From the IMG/VR virus record IMGVR_UViG_3300027985_000700, positions 1-64,000 of that record: a DNA stretch of 64,000 nucleotides; one strand, 5' to 3'. How positions within the stretch are numbered: position 1 is the first letter of the stretch; every line of letters begins with the position of its first letter. Below are positions 17,492 to 26,119 of this stretch, piece after piece. A model generated the notes under the pieces. That model did no database searches, was not told the DNA's origin, and saw only the letters and a list, made by a program, of their open reading frames with translations. A program made the position numbers and the translations under genes. The DNA comes from a virus.

Positions 17492-17917
17492 ATGGAAAAT
17501 AATGTAATAGACTCATTTAGTGGTGAGTATGAATTTTTAAGTAATTTTTATGTTAGAGAAATGACCTTTAGAGGTTTAAAATGTACAAGTTCAGAATCGG
17601 CATTTCAGGCTATGAAAACAACCAACTTAGAACAAAGGAAAGAAATTGCTGCTGCTTTACCTTCAAGATCTAAAAGACTTGGTAGAAAAGTACAACTAAG
17701 AAATGATTGGGATTATATAAAAACAAATGTTATGTATGAAATAGTTTTGGCTAAGTTTACACAACATCCTGATTTAAAACAAAAGTTATTAGACACAGGT
17801 GATGCTAAGTTAGTTGAAGGTAATACTTGGGGAGACCAATTTTGGGGTGTTTGCGACGGTGTAGGACAAAATGAACTCGGTAAAATATTAATGTGGGTGA
17901 GGTTTGAATTATCATGA
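17492..17917 (+). CDS. NADAR/YbiA-like N-glycosidase domain protein
   Basis: 141 residues, a stand-alone domain. FSGEYEFLSNFY at the N-terminus, SSESAFQAMK, then KFTQHPDLKQKLLDTG and the TWGDQFWGVCDG motif are the hallmarks of the YbiA/NADAR family (DUF1768). Members hydrolyse N-glycosidic bonds in ADP-ribose-linked compounds; some remove ADP-ribose from guanine in DNA and counter DarT-like toxins. In a phage an anti-defence function is plausible but is inference. First gene after its promoter; it overlaps the next gene by four bases. Confidence 0.88.
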   Translation: MENNVIDSFSGEYEFLSNFYVREMTFRGLKCTSSESAFQAMKTTNLEQRKEIAAALPSRSKRLGRKVQLRNDWDYIKTNVMYEIVLAKFTQHPDLKQKLLDTGDAKLVEGNTWGDQFWGVCDGVGQNELGKILMWVRFELS

Positions 17918-18714
17918 TAGGACAAAAATCATTAATTAATTATATAGATAATATGAAAGAACTGCCTAAGTGTATTTTATTACAAGGTATTAGGGGTTCT
18001 GACACACATAGTGTGGCTAATTATATTAAAGATAAATACCCTAACCATCAACTTGGTATTATAGACACGTTAGATGTTGAAACATTTAAGTTAATAAATA
18101 TCGAAGCAGAACAAACAATAACACCATTAATAATTTATATTGATAACTTAGATTTAAGTAGTGTACAATGTCAAAATATTGTTTTAAAAGAACTTGAAAC
18201 AGAAAACAATTTAGTTCATTTTATACTTGGTTGTTCAAATAAGGAAAACATAATTAGCACAATAGTTACTAGAAGTGTTACTTTAAAAATGTTACCTTAT
18301 ACTAAACAAGATATGGAACTATACAAAATTAAATACCATATTAAAAATAATATTGATTTAAGTATTATTGAGACACCAAAAGAATTACAGTATTGTGATA
18401 CTATTTACGATAAAATGGAAACAGTTATAAATACAGCTAATGCTTTAGTTTCAAAGTTACCAATAGTAAATACAAGTAACGCTTTAAAAGTTACTAAAAT
18501 TATACTTGACTTAGACACTAACCCAATGTTAATTACTATCTTTACTCACATATTACAAAAAGAAATTATGGGTAGTGATTACTTTTCAACAGGTCAAAAA
18601 ATAAAAATGGAATATATGTTGGAACGTACATTACAGGAGTTAAATAATAATATAATAACACCTAGTAGTGCTTTAGACACCCTTATAATTAATTTAACAT
18701 ATACCATTATGTAA
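17914..18714 (+). CDS. Probable clamp-loader delta'-like subunit
   Basis: 266 residues. The layout resembles DNA polymerase III delta' (HolB): GQKSLINYI at the start, a degenerate P-loop region (GIRGSDTHSV, no GKT), a Walker-B-like IIYIDNLD, then FILGCSN and IVTRSVTLKMLPY, the place of the TxxPxxxxxRC sensor and lid. Loss of the ATP-binding lysine is normal for delta'. The next gene looks like delta and dnaX lies at 22051, so the assignment rests partly on context. Confidence 0.6.
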   Translation: MIGQKSLINYIDNMKELPKCILLQGIRGSDTHSVANYIKDKYPNHQLGIIDTLDVETFKLINIEAEQTITPLIIYIDNLDLSSVQCQNIVLKELETENNLVHFILGCSNKENIISTIVTRSVTLKMLPYTKQDMELYKIKYHIKNNIDLSIIETPKELQYCDTIYDKMETVINTANALVSKLPIVNTSNALKVTKIILDLDTNPMLITIFTHILQKEIMGSDYFSTGQKIKMEYMLERTLQELNNNIITPSSALDTLIINLTYTIM

Positions 18715-18726
18715 AGGAGGATATTT

Positions 18727-19521
18727 ATGTTATATATAGGAGACAAATCATATTTTAAAAGTAAATATCCTAATTTACAGGAAGTAACTAGTTGTATACA
18801 AATAACAACTAATCAATTAAACTTGTTTAGTACTAACAATAATGAACTTTTATATTGTGGTGATGACATACTTAATGTTGAACCACAAGAAATAAAAGGT
18901 AGTATATGTTTGTTAACAATTGATAAAAGAAGTAAACTATATAAATATTTTAGTAAATTAAATAAAGTAGAATGCGAACCTGAAGTAACTGACCAATTAG
19001 TTAACAACATCTTTCCGGGGGCTAATACTAATTTATTTAAAGGTATTTCATATAGTAGTTTATTAAAAATTAAAACACAATACGATTTAATAAATAACCC
19101 AACAGTAAATGATTTAAAATGGTTAGTAAGTAACACAAACACTGACTGTATATTTGAATGTATTGAACAATTGCTTAATAAGAATGTAGGATTTTTTACA
19201 TTATACAATTATTTAATTGGTTGTGGTGAAAGTAAGTTTAAAATACTTGTAATGGTTAAAAAACGTGTACAACAATTAATACAGGTTTATAACTACAAAA
19301 ATGCGGATATAAACGAGATTGTTAGTAAAACAGGTATAAACTACTATGGGGTTAAGAACTCCCTTGTATTGGTGTTTAAATACAATTTAGTAGAGCTTAT
19401 TACTATATATAATAAGTGTAACAATGTAGAAGTTGGAATTAAGGAAGGTTTATATAGTGAACTAATAGATATAGACAACTTATTTATTAGTATCTTCCAT
19501 AAGGAAAATATATATGAATAG
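18727..19521 (+). CDS. Probable clamp-loader delta-like subunit
   Basis: 264 residues, preceded by AAAGGAGG. Its C-terminal half resembles the helical collar of HolA: a long helix with KFKILVMVKKRVQQLIQVY, then a 'KTGINYYGVKNSL' segment and an alternating helix before ELITIYNKCN and VGIKEG. The N-terminal half is weakly conserved. With delta'-like (17914), DnaX (22051) and the clamp (29079) this would make a bacterial-type clamp-loading set. Moderately sure. Confidence 0.55.
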   Translation: MLYIGDKSYFKSKYPNLQEVTSCIQITTNQLNLFSTNNNELLYCGDDILNVEPQEIKGSICLLTIDKRSKLYKYFSKLNKVECEPEVTDQLVNNIFPGANTNLFKGISYSSLLKIKTQYDLINNPTVNDLKWLVSNTNTDCIFECIEQLLNKNVGFFTLYNYLIGCGESKFKILVMVKKRVQQLIQVYNYKNADINEIVSKTGINYYGVKNSLVLVFKYNLVELITIYNKCNNVEVGIKEGLYSELIDIDNLFISIFHKENIYE

Positions 19522-19541
19522 AAAGAATAAAGGTGGTAAAA

Positions 19542-20711
19542 ATGAATGATGCAATAAGTGTAATTACCAAATTAAAAGAAAAAGGTTTTGAAGCCTATTT
19601 AGTAGGTGGGTGTGTAAGAGATTACATACTTGATAAAGTCCCAAATGATTATGATATTTGTACTAATGCTTCACCTAGTGACATGATGCGAATATTTAAT
19701 TATGAACTTACAAATGGAATTGAATATGGTTGTGTAACAATACTTGAAGGTAGTTCTAAAATACAGGTTACTACATACAGAACTGAACAATACAATGGTG
19801 TTAATAGGTCACCTAGTGTTAGGTATAGTAGAGATGTTAAAGAAGATGTAATTCGTCGTGACTTTACAATTAATGGTTTGTTACAAGATGAAAACTTAAA
19901 TATTATAGACTATGTAGGTGGTGTACACGATTTAGTGTATGAAACAATTAAGTTTGTAGGTGACCCAAGAGAAAGAATTATGGAAGATCCTTTAAGAATA
20001 CTACGAGCAATAAGATTTAGTTGTACCCTTAATTTCACTATCGATCCAGACCATTTTATCATAATGAAAGAATTAAGAAATGAATTAAGTAGAGTAAGTG
20101 CTGAAAGGATACAATATGAATTAAATAAGATGTTTAGTTGTAACAATGTTAAACGTGCTATTTATTTATTAAAGGTACTTGGTTATGATTTTTATGGTTT
20201 ACCTATAAAGGACTGTTTTAACTATGTTACTAATGGAGATTACTTAATGCAACTTGCACATATAAATCATAGTTATTTATATAAAGTAAGTGACGTACTA
20301 AATAGTTTGAAATATACAAAAAGTGAAATTGCTATTGTAATTATGTACATTATGTGTTATAATAATATTGTTAATTCCAGTAACTTGGATGTAACCATAA
20401 AGGAAATAATTAATGAATATGGGGAAACTAATTTTTTAAAGGTTTGCGAATATATACGTAATTGTAATCAACCATTATATATAAATGTTTACTTTAGATA
20501 CAAAAATATTTTAAACAGAAAAGAAGCTTGTACTATTAAGGATTTAAAAATAAATGGGGAAGATTTAATTAAGCTTGATGTACCTGAACACAAACGTGCT
20601 AGGGTATTAAATTATTGTTTAGAAACAATACACGAGTTTCCAGTATTAAATACAAAACCAATGTTAAAAAGTATTATAAAAGACTTTTTACAAGAAGATT
20701 ATTTTGAATAA
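19542..20711 (+). CDS. cca: CCA-adding enzyme (tRNA nucleotidyltransferase)
   Basis: 389 residues from the ATG at 19542, 6 bases after AAAGGTGG; a GTG at 19533 lies inside that site. Class II nucleotidyltransferase head: LVGGCVRD, then NDYDICTNA with the metal-binding DYD, VTTYRTEQYNG, RRDFTINGL, DPLRILRAIRFS and the neck helix. It repairs or adds the 3'-terminal CCA of tRNAs. Most phage tRNAs here already encode CCA, so end repair after nuclease damage, or maturation of the few without CCA, is the likely job. Confidence 0.92.
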   Translation: MNDAISVITKLKEKGFEAYLVGGCVRDYILDKVPNDYDICTNASPSDMMRIFNYELTNGIEYGCVTILEGSSKIQVTTYRTEQYNGVNRSPSVRYSRDVKEDVIRRDFTINGLLQDENLNIIDYVGGVHDLVYETIKFVGDPRERIMEDPLRILRAIRFSCTLNFTIDPDHFIIMKELRNELSRVSAERIQYELNKMFSCNNVKRAIYLLKVLGYDFYGLPIKDCFNYVTNGDYLMQLAHINHSYLYKVSDVLNSLKYTKSEIAIVIMYIMCYNNIVNSSNLDVTIKEIINEYGETNFLKVCEYIRNCNQPLYINVYFRYKNILNRKEACTIKDLKINGEDLIKLDVPEHKRARVLNYCLETIHEFPVLNTKPMLKSIIKDFLQEDYFE

Positions 20712-20727
20712 TAAAGGTGGAGATTAA

Positions 20728-21528
20728 ATGAAATACTTTGTAGTAAGTGACATACACGGACATTTTAAGGAATTAAAGTATTACTTATACAAGGCAGGGT
20801 ATAGATACAAAAACCCTAAACATAAGATTATTGTATGTGGTGATATATTTGATAGGGGTAATGAGTCTTTAGAAGTACTTACCTATGTTAGAAGGTTACA
20901 ACGTAAAGATAAACTTATACTTGTAAGAGGTAACCACGAAAATTATTTTCAAATGTTCTTAGAAGGTGCAAGCATTGCATGGCATTGGTTTAATAATGGT
21001 TTTTACAAAACAGTTAATAGTTTAACAGGTTATGCAGACCATTTTAAGAGTACTATGGAATTATGGGAAAATAACCAAAGTGTTGAAGCTAATAATGTAA
21101 CTTACGATACTTACTTGAAGTATGAAAATTGGGTACGCGGTGATTTAACATCATACTACCATTGGTTATTACCTTGGTTACAACAATTACCTGATTATTA
21201 CGAAACAGAACACTATATATTTACCCACGCAGGTATTGACACAAATACTTATGATTATAGAACTCCAACTAGTAAAAGTTGGTTTGAATTACAACAAGAT
21301 GATGGAAGTTTCTTTAATAAAAGTATTTGTAATACTGAAAAAACTGTTGTTATTGGACATTTTGCAACAGACAGGTTACGTGATATGTATAATATACCTT
21401 TAACTAACACCACTAATGACATATTAGTTAGGGAAGATAAAAAGGTAATTGCTATTGATACCTGTACAATATTAACAAAAAGAATAAATGTTTTAATTAT
21501 AGAAGAAGAAGGAGAAGACAAACAATGA
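20728..21528 (+). CDS. Calcineurin-like serine/threonine phosphatase
   Basis: 266 residues. Metallophosphatase motifs in order: SDIHGHF (8-14), VCGDIFDRG, LVRGNHE, FTHAG and IGHFATD. The arrangement matches bacteriophage lambda-type and PrpA-type protein phosphatases with two metals. Substrate unknown. AAAGGTGG upstream; overlaps the next gene by four bases. Confidence 0.85.
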   Translation: MKYFVVSDIHGHFKELKYYLYKAGYRYKNPKHKIIVCGDIFDRGNESLEVLTYVRRLQRKDKLILVRGNHENYFQMFLEGASIAWHWFNNGFYKTVNSLTGYADHFKSTMELWENNQSVEANNVTYDTYLKYENWVRGDLTSYYHWLLPWLQQLPDYYETEHYIFTHAGIDTNTYDYRTPTSKSWFELQQDDGSFFNKSICNTEKTVVIGHFATDRLRDMYNIPLTNTTNDILVREDKKVIAIDTCTILTKRINVLIIEEEGEDKQ

Positions 21529-22046
21529 AACAATTATGGAACGAAAATTTAATACCCTACATAACTGACAAACAGTTAAATTATTTATGGGGATATGTAA
21601 ACAGTTTATTACAAAAAATAAGTGATGGCGAAACAGTTGACACTTATGCTTGTACTAGCAAGGAAAGGTTATGGGCATACACTTTACTAGTTGAATACGA
21701 ACTTATTAGACGTGGATTAGATGTAGACTTTGGTTTACTAGAAGGTGAGGTTCACTTTTACAACCTACATAGTTTACACTATAATATGATTATTAACTAT
21801 AATAATGTAGTAGGTTATATTAAACAAGGTAGATGTTATGTCGACCACCATGATGCACAACTATGCGAACAAATAGTTAAGTTAAATGCTAAAAATGTAA
21901 CACCAAGAAACTTTGAAGGTACTTGGGATAATTGGTACACTAGTTATGAAGAAGGAACATTACCTGTACGTAATATACATAAAACATTAGCAAAATTTAT
22001 TATAGACGATATTGAATATAGAATTAAAAAAACTGAAGAGGAGTGA
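21525..22046 (+). CDS. Hypothetical protein
   Basis: 173 residues, Trp/Tyr-rich, mostly helical. The opening (KQLWNENLIPYITDKQL) faintly recalls small phage proteins called pyrimidine-dimer glycosylase-like, but the catalytic pattern is not clear, so no function is assigned. Start overlaps the phosphatase stop. Confidence 0.6.
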   Translation: MKQLWNENLIPYITDKQLNYLWGYVNSLLQKISDGETVDTYACTSKERLWAYTLLVEYELIRRGLDVDFGLLEGEVHFYNLHSLHYNMIINYNNVVGYIKQGRCYVDHHDAQLCEQIVKLNAKNVTPRNFEGTWDNWYTSYEEGTLPVRNIHKTLAKFIIDDIEYRIKKTEEE

Positions 22047-22050
22047 TAAT

Positions 22051-23088
22051 ATGTTAGCTGTAAAATATAGACCAAGGTTATTTACAGAAGTGATAGGACA
22101 GAGTGTTATAATTCAAATATTACAAAACCAAATTGAACAAGGTAAAGTAGTAAGCAGTTATTTATTCAACGGGGGTAGTGGTACTGGAAAGACCACTATT
22201 GCCCGTATTTTTGCTAATACACTAGATAGTGAAGTAGTAGAAATAGATGCTGCAAGTAATAATGGTGTGGATAGTATTAGACAAATAAATGACAATGTTA
22301 AATACCAACCACTTAATCATAAGTATAAAATATTTATAATAGATGAGTGTCATATGTTAAGTACAGGCGCTTGGAACGCTTTACTAAAAACACTTGAAGA
22401 GCCACCATCATATGTAATATTTATTTTATGTACAACTGACCCACAAAAAATACCTGAAACTATTATTAGTAGGGTACAAAGGTACAACTTCCAACAACCA
22501 TCACAAGAAGAAATAAAAAATAATTTAGTAGACATTTATACAAAAGAAGGTTATGAACTTGAAGAATATAGTATGGAAGCACTTAATTATATAAGCAAAC
22601 TATGTAATGGTGGGGTTAGATTAAGTATTAGTATGTTAGAAACTTGTTTACATAGTGGGCAATTACTTAGTGTAGACGTGGTTAATAGTGTACTAGGTAG
22701 GGTTGACACACTTAATTACATTACAATGTTACAACGTATTGTAGATAAGGATTATAGTAACCTTATAGACGAACTTGAAATTACAAAAGAACAAGGTATG
22801 AATTTTAAACAATATATACAAGAATACTTAGTATTTATAGTTGACCTAAAAAGATATATAATTACACGTGATTTAAGTACCTGTTTAGTTAGTGAAACAT
22901 ACTTAGAGGATATTAAAGGATTGTTAAATAACATAGTGGATATGTATGGTGGGGATATTAATAAATTAAACACCTTATTAAACACCATTTACAGCTCTTT
23001 ACAACAACTTTTAAGGGACTCCCAATACCTAAACAACCCTTACTATATTTTACTTGGTAATATGTTAAAAATAGGGGAGGAATTGTAA
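22051..23088 (+). CDS. dnaX: DNA polymerase III gamma/tau-like clamp-loader ATPase
   Basis: 345 residues from the ATG at 22051 (GAGGAG upstream; a longer in-frame start is unlikely). YRPRLFTEVIGQ opens the protein, Walker A is GGSGTGKTT (41-49), IDAASNNGVD follows, Walker B is FIIDECH (95-101), then LLKTLEEPP and IISRVQRYNF. Bacterial DnaX normally carries a four-cysteine zinc module between Walker A and IDAASN; here it is missing and only ~16 residues join the two. The C-terminal collar domain is present, no tau extension. Overlaps the next gene by one base. Confidence 0.9.
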   Translation: MLAVKYRPRLFTEVIGQSVIIQILQNQIEQGKVVSSYLFNGGSGTGKTTIARIFANTLDSEVVEIDAASNNGVDSIRQINDNVKYQPLNHKYKIFIIDECHMLSTGAWNALLKTLEEPPSYVIFILCTTDPQKIPETIISRVQRYNFQQPSQEEIKNNLVDIYTKEGYELEEYSMEALNYISKLCNGGVRLSISMLETCLHSGQLLSVDVVNSVLGRVDTLNYITMLQRIVDKDYSNLIDELEITKEQGMNFKQYIQEYLVFIVDLKRYIITRDLSTCLVSETYLEDIKGLLNNIVDMYGGDINKLNTLLNTIYSSLQQLLRDSQYLNNPYYILLGNMLKIGEEL

Positions 23089-23324
23089 TGAGACTATATG
23101 CAATTAAAGATATTAAAAATGGGGGATTAATAAAAGTTAGTTGTGAACAAAATTCCCCTTTTTACCTTTCATATGATGGGTGTAATAAAGCTTTGAATTA
23201 TTATTGTAGACCTTATGAAAGATATAGTAGAACTAAAGAAGAAAATGAAAAAATATTTAATGAAAAGTTAGCTAATTATAAAGTAGTTAAATTTGAGGTA
23301 ACCGAAATAAATGAAAACATATAG
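23088..23324 (+). CDS. Hypothetical small protein
   Basis: 78 residues, basic and Tyr-rich (YLSYDGCNKALNYYCRP). Start overlaps the dnaX stop, stop overlaps the following gene. No family recognised. Confidence 0.6.
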   Translation: MRLYAIKDIKNGGLIKVSCEQNSPFYLSYDGCNKALNYYCRPYERYSRTKEENEKIFNEKLANYKVVKFEVTEINENI

Positions 23325-23487
23325 AATAAATGTATGGGTTAGTGACGGTATATACCCACAACACGAAAAAGAAATATTAATTAATTTAAACCAAGATGAA
23401 CTTAATTGTGTTGAAAAAATAATAAGTGCTTTGTTTAATAATACTAACTTTTATAGGTACAGTATTACCGAGGTAACTATATTATAA
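23311..23487 (+). CDS. Hypothetical small protein
   Basis: 58 residues (MKTYRINVWV start), overlapping the previous gene by 14 bases. A compact beta/alpha pattern with no recognised motif. Supported only by tight packing and matching codon use. Confidence 0.5.
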   Translation: MKTYRINVWVSDGIYPQHEKEILINLNQDELNCVEKIISALFNNTNFYRYSITEVTIL

Positions 23488-23503
23488 AAAAGGAGGAAAT
23501 AGA

Positions 23504-23803
23504 ATGGAAATAAACGAAGAATTATTAAAAACATATGATGTGTATTTATACACTAGTATGAATCCTATTACTAAAACAGCACAGGGTGTATACTATAGAC
23601 GTTTAAACGAATTTCAATTTAGTAAAATACTAATGAGGGTTAAATGGTACAAAGAATTAAGAGGTACACCTACATATAGTAATGCTAAACAGTTGATGAC
23701 TGTACACGAAGTAATAAGAGAAATTAATGAAACTAAGTATTTAGAAATAGGTACTAGAGTACAGTATTGTGATTTATCCCAAGACATAATAAAAAAGGCT
23801 TAA
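23504..23803 (+). CDS. Hypothetical protein
   Basis: 99 residues, preceded by AAGGAGGAA. No family recognised. Last gene of the rightward block; its stop lies inside the convergent terminator. Confidence 0.6.
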   Translation: MEINEELLKTYDVYLYTSMNPITKTAQGVYYRRLNEFQFSKILMRVKWYKELRGTPTYSNAKQLMTVHEVIREINETKYLEIGTRVQYCDLSQDIIKKA

Positions 23804-23816
23804 CGCCTTTTTTTTT
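23791..23816. terminator. Bidirectional terminator at the strand switch
   Basis: AAAAAAGGC pairs with GCCTTTTTT around a 5-base loop. A-runs and T-runs on both sides let it stop transcription from either direction. Genes converge here. Confidence 0.85.
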
Positions 23817-23817
23817 G

Positions 23818-25062
23818 TTATAGTGTTATTTGGTAAGTAGTAATAGGACCTTTTAATTCTTTGTTATATAGGAATGCTTGCATTGTTTTATAACTAGTTG
23901 TGTAACCTTTTTTATAGTGCCAGTTATCATCACCTGCAAGTGTACCAACAGTACGTTTAACAACACCACTTTTTTCCTTAACTTCCATATGATGTGTATG
24001 TCCTACAAACCATTCACTATACTCTGTAACACCCCATAGTGTTCTTTGTTCACTTTGCATAAGTTCAAATAGTCTATCTCCTTCATCGTCACCGTGGGTA
24101 AACCCAAGTAAGTTAATTCCAATTTGTCTGTATTGTCTACTCTTTGCACTACTGTCTACTGTAACTCTTCCATTATTACTGTACTGAGCTCTAAGTACTT
24201 CTAATGCAAAAAATGACATTTTAGTATCGTGATTGCCGGGTACATAAAATACATCAATATTACAATGGTTACTAAGTTCATCAATAATACTTTCTAACCA
24301 TTCTACCCCTTCCCTAAATACTTGTCTAAGTGTAGTTTGGGTGTCTTGTCTAGTACCATTAGTAGTAGTAACTTCTATATTATCGTAATGAAAAAAATCA
24401 CTACCTATTGGAAATAATATATTGTCAATAGTGTCTAAGTTTACACGATTTAATAATTCATACAAAGCATATTCATATCGACATTTTGTACTAAATATAT
24501 CTACATTATCGTCTACTTCTCCCTCCCAACTATACTTTCCAAAGTGTACGTCGTATAGTGGTAAAACAAGTGTATTATTATTAACCTCTTTAAACCTTAT
24601 TTTAGGCTCTTTTAACGGTGAGTCTGTTAACCTAGTAACAATATACTGTAACTCCTCTTTCCCGTTAAATACCCAGTTATTTATAGGCTTAAACGTAGCC
24701 TTAACATTATAGTTTGTTATAACCATTGGCTCCATTTGTTTGTTCTTCATTGTAACGTTGTGTGCACCACATTTGTACCCTGTACACTCCCATTTATCCC
24801 CGTCAATATCAAACAATGATCTAAGTTGATCTAATGTTAAATTGGCAGGGTTAGTATTTAATATTTTAGTGGCACTTAGCGTACCATTGTTGTAAATAAC
24901 TTCCCCATCCTGTAAATTAGGTTCAACTCCAGTTTGATCATTATTTTTTAATAAATCATTTATCTTTTGGTAAGTGGTTGGGTACTTATTAGGGTTCTTT
25001 TTGGCTCTACATATTGTACTTACACTTACTTTAAGTGTCTTTGCCAGTTGTTTGTTTGTCAT
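23818..25062 (-). CDS. Metallophosphoesterase with N-terminal helix-turn-helix
   Basis: 414 residues. A short LacI-type helix-turn-helix opens the protein (NKQLAKTLKVSVSTICRA). The middle carries a WECTGYKCGAHN segment, and the C-terminal half is a calcineurin-like phosphoesterase: LYDVHFGK, IGSDFFHYDN, VPGNHD, THGD and VGHTHH. Phage proteins of this build are often annotated as phosphoesterases or Mre11-like; the substrate is unknown. AAGGAGG precedes the start, which lies inside the end of the HNH gene. Confidence 0.8.
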   Translation of the reverse strand: MTNKQLAKTLKVSVSTICRAKKNPNKYPTTYQKINDLLKNNDQTGVEPNLQDGEVIYNNGTLSATKILNTNPANLTLDQLRSLFDIDGDKWECTGYKCGAHNVTMKNKQMEPMVITNYNVKATFKPINNWVFNGKEELQYIVTRLTDSPLKEPKIRFKEVNNNTLVLPLYDVHFGKYSWEGEVDDNVDIFSTKCRYEYALYELLNRVNLDTIDNILFPIGSDFFHYDNIEVTTTNGTRQDTQTTLRQVFREGVEWLESIIDELSNHCNIDVFYVPGNHDTKMSFFALEVLRAQYSNNGRVTVDSSAKSRQYRQIGINLLGFTHGDDEGDRLFELMQSEQRTLWGVTEYSEWFVGHTHHMEVKEKSGVVKRTVGTLAGDDNWHYKKGYTTSYKTMQAFLYNKELKGPITTYQITL

Positions 25063-25405
25063 TTAGTTCCTCCTTCATTTGTAATAGTTCTAGTTTATCT
25101 TTGTATTGTAAATAACCTTTACGTAGCATATATTGATATATTTGTTTTCTAAGACTAGTTTCTTTTTCATGACAGTACTTACATAGTGTAATTAAGTTTT
25201 CGGGCAACCCTTTACCGCCGTGGCTACGACGCTCTATATGGTGAGTTTCTAAACAAACTATACCACCACATAGGGCGCATTTATTATGGTCACGGTGTCT
25301 AACAAACTCGAAAACTTCGTTACTTATCTGTAGACTTTGTTTTCTTTCCTGTTTGTTTTTTTGTCGTTGTCTTTTTTGTTTTAGTTGTTGTTCTTTTTGG
25401 TACAT
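25031..25405 (-). CDS. HNH endonuclease
   Basis: About 124 residues from the ATG at 25405 (GAGGAAG upstream; an ATG at 25417 is also in frame). A Lys/Gln-rich basic N-terminus is followed by a compact HNH: FVRHRDHNKCALCGG, LETHHIERRSHGG and ENLITLCKYCHEK, with both CxxC zinc pairs. It overlaps the ClpP-like gene by ~85 bases at its start and the phosphoesterase by 32 bases at its end. That is typical of a free-standing mobile HNH or of a packaging/recombination-linked one. Confidence 0.8.
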   Translation of the reverse strand: MYQKEQQLKQKRQRQKNKQERKQSLQISNEVFEFVRHRDHNKCALCGGIVCLETHHIERRSHGGKGLPENLITLCKYCHEKETSLRKQIYQYMLRKGYLQYKDKLELLQMKEELNDKQTTGKDT

Positions 25406-26003
25406 TAACTTCCTCATAAGAACTAAGCACTGTTGTTTGGGAAGGCATTGTTATTTTTTGTTCCACCATTTCGTGTGTAACTATTCCTAACTGTTTAGCT
25501 TCTTCGTAATTTAAAAACCACTCACGTTTACCTTTGTCTATTACCTCTAATTGTTTATCCGTAATACGTGTATACTTAGTAATAAGTTTATGCATACAGT
25601 TGGTTAAATCCTGTTTAAATTCCACTTCATTTTCGTGGTCAACACGTTTACCATACATACCATAACTTAAATCATGGTACATTAAATGGGCATTATTACT
25701 CATTGTTCTAACTCTTGCTGAACACAAAATTAAAAACCCAGCACTGTAAGCATAGCCGTCTACGTGTACATTAACATTGTACTCTTGTATAATGTCTATT
25801 AAGGCAAAAGTATCATGTAGTGAACCACCACACGTTTTAACACGTAAGGTTTTGTTTTTATTTACGTTATCAAATATCTCTTTTATACATTTATTAACAC
25901 TAAATTCGTTAACCTCATCGTATAAAAATATAATAGCATCGGTCTCGGTTACGTGAGGCATTGGGCTCTTACATAACACTTTCATCATTTCTTTTTCATC
26001 CAT
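25320..26003 (-). CDS. ClpP-like serine protease
   Basis: 227 residues. ClpP/crotonase fold with VKTCGGSLHDTFALID, the nucleophile Ser in GYAYSAGF, and the catalytic His in LMYHDLSYGMYG. The last ~35 residues are Lys/Thr-rich and disordered. In phages such proteins often mature head proteins, but no capsid genes are visible beside it here. Partnership with the Clp ATPase at 1846 is speculative. Confidence 0.82.
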   Translation of the reverse strand: MDEKEMMKVLCKSPMPHVTETDAIIFLYDEVNEFSVNKCIKEIFDNVNKNKTLRVKTCGGSLHDTFALIDIIQEYNVNVHVDGYAYSAGFLILCSARVRTMSNNAHLMYHDLSYGMYGKRVDHENEVEFKQDLTNCMHKLITKYTRITDKQLEVIDKGKREWFLNYEEAKQLGIVTHEMVEQKITMPSQTTVLSSYEEVNVPKRTTTKTKKTTTKKQTGKKTKSTDK

Positions 26004-26055
26004 AGTTGGACCTCCCTTTTTCTACTACCTACAAAATATAACAACGCGTTATTTT

Positions 26056-26111
26056 AGTAGTAATTAAATTATAACATACTTTTATTTAAAAATAAACATT
26101 TAATTACTACT
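26056..26111. promoter_or_regulatory. 14-bp inverted repeat enclosing a promoter
   Basis: AGTAGTAATTAAAT at 26056-26069 is repeated in perfect inverted orientation at 26098-26111, 28 bp apart. A leftward promoter lies between the arms (TTTATT at 26096-26091, 17 bp, TATAAT at 26073-26068), so the repeat looks like a repressor operator or a looped regulatory site for the ClpP-like operon. It follows recA directly and could alternatively form a hairpin in the recA transcript, but no T run follows. Confidence 0.6.
26068..26096 (-). promoter_or_regulatory. Sigma-A-type promoter inside the inverted repeat
   Basis: On the minus strand TTTATT, 17 bp ending in TGT, TATAAT. Drives the ClpP-like, HNH and phosphoesterase genes. 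Confidence 0.6.
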
Positions 26112-26119
26112 TTTTATAA

